Source of the DNA: Arabidopsis thaliana
Taxonomy: Eukaryota; Streptophyta; Magnoliopsida; Brassicales; Brassicaceae
DNA: 64,000 bases
Assembly: GCF_000001735.4 (NCBI RefSeq)
Contig: NC_003074.8
Coordinates: forward strand, 7,564,101 to 7,628,100
Direction: 5' to 3'
This document shows, in pieces, positions 57,580 through 64,000 of this stretch. Both the position numbers and the translations under genes were made by a program. Numbering within the stretch: the stretch's first letter is position 1; the number at the start of each line of letters is the position of its first letter. The notes under the pieces were generated by a model. It ran no database searches and was not told the DNA's origin. It worked only from the letters and a program-made list of their open reading frames with translations.

Positions 57580-59312
57580 CTACGACCCTGTGGACTCAGA
57601 GCTGCTTGTAGTAAGATTGACTGAGGACACAAATCTTGGAACCAGTACTGCCTCGTTGGTTACAACGGTCTTTGAAGTAGCTAAATCTTCTAACCGTTGC
57701 CATGTCCTTTCCCGTTTCGCTTTAACCTCTGTTTTATTCACTTCTTCTACTTGGAATTTGGCTAAACACTCGTCGAAAAGAACTTGGTCAATCTCGCATA
57801 ATACTTTCCTCACGTTTATAGTCAGACTTTGAACTGCTTGGTTCCAATGTCCACGCGTGTTTCTCTCAAGAGCTGGGAAGACTATAGGCATTATCACTTT
57901 ATGGTTCTGAGTGATCAGGTTTCTTATGTGATCGTTGTTCCATAGAAACAATGCTCTTTCAGCAACCTGACAAACAAAAAGTACAACTTCATATATAGGT
58001 ACAAGACTTTATCAAGAGAGATAGATATGAAGTTGTGATGATAGTCAAAGACTCGAACCTGGAAATGTGAACTGTTGAGGCATCGAGCAATTTGTCGGGA
58101 TAATGGAACCATACAACGTTGAAACTCAGCGGCTTGAGTTGCTTCCAAGACTTCTTCTAACTCTCCAAGAAACATAACTTCCTTTGAGCTGTTAGTCACA
58201 GGCCAATATTTTAAAAGACCTCTAATAACGGTATCAGCGAGCTTGAAGTCCTTTTCTACAAACTGAACAATGCAATACGAAAGCTGTTGGTGATAGACTG
58301 ATGAACATTTAGGCTTGTGGAGAGGAATCAAGGCTCGCAAAAGGAAGAGCTTGTGCTCTTCTTTTAAAGGCAAAGCAAAACCATTAATTATACTTCCAAG
58401 AATCTCTAGCAACTCCGCAATGCCATTATGCTTTTCAGTCTCGGATATGAATCTGTAGAAGATATTGTTTATCGCCTTTCTGATGTAAGGTCGATGCACC
58501 ATGAACTTCCCGTACACCCGATGCAGAATAGTTTTTAGATATTCCCTCTCTCTTTGATCTTCAGAATCAAACAAGTCTAAGAGCTTCAAGACAAAAGAAT
58601 GGTCAATATATCTCTTGGCAAGCTTTGCATCAGTCATGGGAGAAGCCACGAATCTGAGAAGAATCTCATACACAACTTGAACATGAGGCCAAGCTGGCTC
58701 CAAAGAAGGTTCTTCATCATCCATATCATGTATTTCAAGAATTTTACTCTCGTGATTCGCAGAAGGAAAAGTTCTAAACAGATTAACCGCTACCATCTTC
58801 GTTAACTCTTGCATCGAAACATCGTTAAACTTAAAACCAACTGATGCAACATAATCAACAAGCTCAAGCAATGTCTGCCTCTTAATCTCTTTCTCCTTAA
58901 GGTTCTTAGACGGATCACTAAAGTCAAAAACAACACAGCACATACTCAACTTCCCGATAAAGAGATTCGGTTTCTCCGATATAGGAACATCTCTAAAGCT
59001 AGGCAAAGCCTCATAAACCCCACCAGAAGACGGAAACGGTCCAGCTTGTACAACAGCATCTCCTCCCAATGGTTTCTTCCCTTGATTAGTATTCCTATTA
59101 GAGCTCATTGAGTTAGGAGCAAGAGTTCCATTAGCTACACGCGAACCCGAGGCTGATGATGATTTCGAAGATGTTGAAGAAGGTTTAGAGATACTAGTAG
59201 TACTCGAATTCGAAGCATAATAAGAATTATTAACACCTCCTTCACCATTGGAGTCATTCTGCAATGATTTGGAAGGCTTTCTAGGTAATTTCCCAAATAT
59301 CTGTTTGATCAT
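57580..59312 (-). CDS. B'ZETA: PP2A regulatory subunit B' zeta (B56 family)
   Basis: Two exons, in coding order 59312-58059 and 57966-57580, give 546 residues, the length I recall for B'zeta. It is a B56 regulatory subunit that selects substrates and location for the PP2A phosphatase holoenzyme. Residues 1-90 are Ser/Asn-rich and disordered ([20 protein letters not shown]). The B56 HEAT-repeat solenoid follows, with [80 protein letters not shown] and [18 protein letters not shown] splice donor at 59524 shows a 5'-UTR intron. B'zeta and its paralogue B'eta lie in a sister clade involved in stress and energy signalling. Recalled as At3g21650. Confidence 0.96.
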
Positions 59313-60394
59313 TTCTAACTATTGGCACAAACCCTTCACTACTATTACTCTCTATAAGAACCAAAGCTAAAAACCAGCTGTGAGTATGTCAAAAAGTCCC
59401 GAACTTTATTGTCTAAACAAAACCAGATTTGCCTCTGAATCAAACCCTGAACCCAAAATTACATAACAGAATCAGATCAAGCAAAACAAAATCTAACAAA
59501 CGAAATAAAAGGAGAAGGGCTTACATTTTTGAGCAGAATTAACCCCGAGAGAGAGGAAATCAGAAGAAAACCCTAAGAAAGTTACAAACTTTAGGCAAGA
59601 GGGATCTAGCTGATAAACCCAGGAAAGACAAAAGACCGCTCCTTTCTCGCCCAAATTGAAATCGAGCGAGAGAGAGGAGAAGAAAAGAGAGAAAAAAAAA
59701 AGACAACGAAATCCAAAAGAAATATGTAAGAAAGAGAGAACAAAAGAAAAAAAACAAATGTTGAGATTATAAGGTTGTAATGAACAAGAATAGAAGAAAG
59801 TAATCGTTTTCTTCTCTCCTTATCCTTCTTTCTCTCTATCTGGATATTTACTGTAAATCTAAATCCATTTAAACACTTAATCGTTTTGCTCTGAATCGAA
59901 TAACAAACCTGGAACATCCAGATATTTTCTAAAAAAATTTATTGTTTTTTTTTATAAACATCACAGAGACACACACACATAGGTGGAAAGAACAGAAGGA
60001 AAAATCAATAAACATGGACACGCACGGTTTGACAGAATGGCAGGTGAGTCAAAAAAGTCAAAACAACCCTGAAAAGTAAACGTTTTACATGGTCGTCAAA
60101 TAGTAAGTCGTCAATTTTCGTTTAATTCACCAATCCCATTTCATTATGACGCCATCAACGTCCTAATTTGATCAATTAACTTCTATAGTTAAGGAGAGAA
60201 ACTTGTGTGAGAATAAAAAGTATAAAACTCAACAAGTACGTAAACTGTACTTTTTTCATGATCAAAGACGACTACACAGCGTTTGACCAATAATAATTTC
60301 GCTAGTCAAACATAAGACTAGCGAAAAGTCAATAAAAAGTTTATGATGCTATTTTGTAACCATAGAATTGGTCTCTAATGTGCTTAGAAAAGAG
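59313..60394. other. PP2A gene leader and spacer
   Basis: The leader of the PP2A gene (purine/pyrimidine-rich, including a GA-rich block near 59660-59740) followed by AT-rich DNA with two GTCAA-rich stretches. No other gene seen. Confidence 0.5.
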
Positions 60395-62554
60395 CTAGAA
60401 TTTTTGGACGAGGACAGAGTTGGCGATGCCAGCCTTCTCGATGGTTTGGTCAAAGTCCGACAGTGGTGTAGGAGGAGACCCCATGATGAGTAATTGGTAG
60501 TCTTTGGAGCCATCTGGTCTAGACGTGTCTATGAAGCATCGAATGTCTCTAATGGTGTGGTGAGTATTGAACTGGGTGACAATGCGTGTGCTGTCTGCTA
60601 ATATAAGCTGGATCGAGGTTGTTGGCGCTGCAGGATCCACCACTAATGAGCTCATGGATGGTGGTTGTGTAGTCGTCAATGGTGGCTCAGTAGAGGTAGA
60701 CTCTGATCCGGCTAGAGTTTGTAACTCCTGTTGTTAAAAATATTAGCTCATTTTAATCAGAGAAGAGAAAAAGATTAGAGAGAGAGGGAAGGAGATCAGT
60801 ATACACTGAAATTTTCTTCACACTTGATGAGTTTGACTTGAACACGAAGTGGATCGAGTAGTCGTGGGGACTCCAAACTTGTTATCCTCTGGCATATACT
60901 TGGAACATTATGTTATCCAAGTGAAACAAGTACAGAGAAAGACCCATAATTGAAAATGACAAGAAGATATTGATATTAGTAACCTCGAGAAAAGCTGCAT
61001 TTTCTGGATCATCCAAACTCTTAAACGGATCATCATCGACAGTGAAACCGTTCCTCCAAATAGTTACAGTGTACGTGACTACTTCATATGGCTGGTCTTC
61101 TTGCTGTTGTTCTTGAAGCTCAGCTGAATCAGTTTCTCCAGACAATACCTTTGATGATTGCTCAGATCTTTCTATAGCTGACTCCTTAGCTCTGTCGAAA
61201 AGCGTATCTACATCTTTAGCTTTCGCACAAGCATCCCATTAAAGCTACAACATACATTCAAAAACCTTCTTCTACAAGACTTGCAAAAACCATCAACATC
61301 TTTATCCTATACACAAGATCCTTGCAGTATCATGGATTCTTGAACAGCACATTTCTTCAGAGTTTTGAGAAATTAACGATTCATCTCCTTCAGAAAAGCA
61401 CATTGTCATATAACCTCATTGCTAAAGCTGGTGGTGGCTTAGTTGAGGCAGAGTCTGATCCGGCTTGTGATTCCTGTTGTTAAGATATAAGAATAAGGGC
61501 TTTCACTTTACCGGCTTATTTGAATCAGAGAAGAGAGAAGGAGACAAATATACAGTGTAGTTTTCTTCTTCACGGCTAATGATTTTGACTTGAACACGGA
61601 CTTGACCGAGTTCACGTGGGGACTCCATACTTGATATGATCTGGCATTGTCATGGAACATAATGTTATCTAAAGTAATACAGAGAAAGACCAATACCCTT
61701 GTAAGTTGTAACTATACTATGTTGTATGTAACACAACTTGAAAATGGCAAGAAGGTATTGAATTAGTAACCTCAAGAAAGGTTGCATTTTCCGGGTCATC
61801 CAACGTCTTTAACGAGCTATCATCGACAGTGAAACCGTTGCTCCAGCTTGTTACAGTGTGCGTAAACACTTTTTGAGGCTCTTCTTCAAGCTCAGATGAA
61901 ACAGTTTCTTCAGACATTGATCTTGATGATTGCTCAGGTCTTTCTATAGCTCTGTCAAAAATTGCAACAACATATCTGAGGATCTTGCACAAATAATCAC
62001 TAAAGCTAGCACAAACATTCAAAATATTGCAGAACTGAGACCTTAAGGACTTGCAAAAACCATCACAATCCTGTAATACACAAGATCCTTGAACAGCACA
62101 ATTTGGACTAACCTATTCTCTTCTCCGCCGTAGTGCTCCACCGCTTCATCGGAATCGCTTCCAGTTCCGCCGGAGAAATCATCGATACGGACATTCCCAG
62201 CGCCTTGACGGCGTTTATTCTGCCTAGAAAATGGATTAGCTGCTGCACGTTTTAACGACGGCCACGGTGGTCGTAACTGTAACCGCGACGGAGAGTAACC
62301 GGAAGAGCCATCAAACGTAGAAAAAGATGAAGTAGGGATTTTGATTCGTAGATTTGGAAACGAACTTGGATTACGCCGGAGAAGTTCGTCGTTAGGGTTT
62401 GGAACATTTGGCTTGGCGGCGTCGGCGGAGACTTCGTTCTTAGTAAAGGTGGAAACAGCAGCATTGAGATTCCATTGATGAGTTTCAAGAAAAGATATAG
62501 CTACTTCTCTCGAACAAGATGTTTCTCCGTCGTCTCCGGCGAGTTAACGTCCAT
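60395..62554 (-). CDS. PUX6: p47-type SEP/UBX protein (CDC48 adaptor), disturbed structure
   Basis: Modules in coding order: a UBA-like first exon ending at 62113 ([20 protein letters not shown]), SEP copy 1 (61975-61771 and 61640-61554), a short linker exon (61473-61415), SEP copy 2 (61213-60984 and 60888-60805), and a final exon (60727-60395) with linker and UBX domain ([20 protein letters not shown] to ANSVLVQKF). UBX domains bind CDC48/p97; p47-like adaptors act in membrane fusion and ubiquitin handling. Two problems are seen. The only good ATG (62554) runs to a stop after 17 codons in a frame different from the UBA frame. And SEP copy 2 needs a phase-1 donor that no upstream exon supplies. 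Either the splicing differs from my model or this copy is damaged. Recalled as At3g21660 (PUX6). Confidence 0.7.
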
Positions 62555-62841
62555 CGCAAGATTACGTTTCTTCTCCGATCTTCTTCTCTAAAACCTCTGT
62601 TTTATAACTTCAGTATCGACTAAAGAGAACAAAACGCGTCGTTTTGTAGAGTTCTTGAAAGAGCAGGAGAAAAAACTATAGTAACTAAATTTTTAAAAAT
62701 CTTACAAAAAAAAATACAATCCAAACCATATAGTAATCTTTCTATTTCATACACACAATATACTAAAAATACAAAGACAAAATGAAATCTTCAAAGCAAA
62801 TAACAAAACCAGAGGTTTTTTTTCTTCTTCTAAATCTGGTT

Positions 62842-64000
62842 TCAAGGAATGTCCTTAAGCTCAAATTCAGAGCTCTCTTTCTTCGTCACTTCCTTCTCCA
62901 CTGAATCATCATCAGTCACAACAACAGTAATCACATCAGCTTTATACTGATGTTTCATGGCAAACACAATAAAAATCAAGAAGTTCAATGCTCCCAAGAC
63001 AACAAGTAACCAGTAGAAGTAGTTCAATCTCGCTTTGTTAAGGTTACTTCTAAGCCAGCTTTTGTCTGTAACCCTATCAACAAGCGAAACAAGCAAGCTA
63101 CTCACGAAGAATCCCATCGATATCGTGCTTAGAAACAATCCGGTGCTCATCGATTTCATCCTCTCTGGTGCTTCTCTTATAAAGAACTCAAGCTGTCCAA
63201 CGTAAGCAAAGGCCTCACCCGCACCGACTAAGAAATATTGTGGAACCAACCAAAACGCGCTTATTTTCTTATCGTTGTTAACCGCTGCCTCGCGTCTAGC
63301 GTTCTCTATAACCGCGGCTACAGCCATTGCAGCCATTGAGAATACTAGCCCTACTCCGATTCTCTGTAGGCTTGTGATTCCTTGAGGCTTTTTTGTGAGC
63401 CTTCTTGTTAAAGGAACAAAGACTCTCTCGTTAAGGGAAGTGAAGAGGAGAATTGTGAGTATGAGGAAAGCAGAGTAAGAGCCTGCAGGAACAGTGAAAG
63501 ATCCGAGTTTTCGGTCCATAAACGTCGCTTGTTCGACCGTGAAAGTCGTCATTTGGGAGTAAATCGTCCAGAAAAGAATGTTCGTTGCCCAAATCGGTAC
63601 CAATTTCATCACGAGTTTCACTTCTTCGACTTGTGTAACAGTCGAAACGATCCACGGATCCTTCTCTTCGAAGTCCTTCGAGCTAGGAGAGCTCTCGTTC
63701 TTGGAAATTGCGGCTTTGTCTAAACACTTAAGCATCTCTGTGTGTGGAACCGTGGTGTTGTCATAACCGTTCAAAAGACTTGGATGCGCAGGGTAACTCT
63801 CCTTTCTTTTCTTCCAAGCCAAGAAACCAACCCTCCATATTGTTGTAAAAGGGCTTCCTTTAGGTTTCTTGAAACGGTACCGTTTCGTTCCGCAGAGTAA
63901 AACAATGGCTGCAACCACCATAGTCGCGGCAGAGATCCCGTAACCCCAGCCTCTCCCGACGTTGTCCTGAACGTAAACAAGAGCAATCACGGCGAAGAGA
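62842..64000 (-). CDS. NPF6.4: NPF/NRT1-PTR family transporter, C-terminal part
   Basis: The minus-strand frame is open from the window edge to a TGA at 62842-62844, so the N-terminal part lies outside; about 385 residues are visible. The protein is a major-facilitator transporter of the NRT1/PTR (NPF) family. Visible parts are the membrane segment with LVYVQDNVGRGWGYGISAAT, the long cytosolic loop between helices 6 and 7, VKLVMKLVPIWATNILFWTI, the signature FWLVPQYFLVGAGEAFAYVG with FFIREAPERMKSMSTGL, and a charged tail (ESSEFELKDIP). NPF transporters move nitrate, peptides or hormones with protons. Recalled as At3g21670, NPF6.4/NRT1.3, close to the dual-affinity nitrate transceptor NPF6.3 (CHL1); its substrate is assumed to be nitrate from this kinship. 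Confidence 0.94.
   Translation of the reverse strand, partial: LFAVIALVYVQDNVGRGWGYGISAATMVVAAIVLLCGTKRYRFKKPKGSPFTTIWRVGFLAWKKRKESYPAHPSLLNGYDNTTVPHTEMLKCLDKAAISKNESSPSSKDFEEKDPWIVSTVTQVEEVKLVMKLVPIWATNILFWTIYSQMTTFTVEQATFMDRKLGSFTVPAGSYSAFLILTILLFTSLNERVFVPLTRRLTKKPQGITSLQRIGVGLVFSMAAMAVAAVIENARREAAVNNDKKISAFWLVPQYFLVGAGEAFAYVGQLEFFIREAPERMKSMSTGLFLSTISMGFFVSSLLVSLVDRVTDKSWLRSNLNKARLNYFYWLLVVLGALNFLIFIVFAMKHQYKADVITVVVTDDDSVEKEVTKKESSEFELKDIP

Noticed and set aside
1-64000. LTR elements, autonomous DNA transposons, LINEs or CRISPR-like arrays
   Set aside because: Looked for paired terminal repeats, transposase or reverse transcriptase motifs and regularly spaced repeats; none seen.

Overview
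The window is plant nuclear DNA and I read it as Arabidopsis thaliana chromosome 3, the At3g21470 to At3g21670 interval. That rests on recognising a consecutive run of gene products (DXS-like, AHP1, DMP1, DMP2, UGT84A2, ABCI12, CERK1, TWD1/FKBP42, PP2A B'zeta, NPF6.4) and on short GT-AG introns in AT-rich spacers. Locus names are from memory, not from a search. Whether this is Col-0 or another accession cannot be told here. Exon borders were worked out by hand; nearly all multi-exon models close in frame and reach the expected family length.

Layout. 1-8 kb: the 3' end of a PPR gene, a 2.3 kb spacer with a duplicated promoter plus ORF unit, a tRNA-Pro(AGG), and a long tandem-BRCT gene. 8-18 kb: a cyclophilin relic, a heavy-metal-associated-domain gene, a plastid DXS-like gene and the phosphorelay gene AHP1. 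18-28 kb: the paralogues DMP1 and DMP2 flank a DNase I-like gene, a possible small spliced gene and a Utp12-type WD40 gene. 28-36 kb: UGT84A2 (sinapate glucosyltransferase) stands alone in AT-rich DNA. 36-64 kb: all twelve recognised protein-coding genes lie on the minus strand: a small decapping-motif protein, ABCI12, two tandem senescence/dehydration-associated genes, a PAP2-like membrane protein, an OSCA channel, CERK1, TWD1, PP2A B'zeta, a p47-type UBX gene and the start-truncated NPF6.4.

The genes form no single pathway; this is an ordinary gene-dense euchromatic arm. Local themes are tandem or near-tandem duplication (At3g21590/At3g21600, DMP1/DMP2, SEP exons in the UBX gene, repeats inside the BRCT gene, an 80-bp tandem in a spacer). 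I see no autonomous transposon, LTR element or CRISPR-like array.

The most interesting signals are the N-terminal TQ-x-hydrophobic-D repeats of the BRCT protein (an MDC1-like arrangement), an Edc1/PNRC-type decapping motif in the uncharacterised At3g21570-like protein, and the UBX gene, whose first exon and duplicated SEP exons do not close in frame in this sequence. I did not find a convincing wholly new system.
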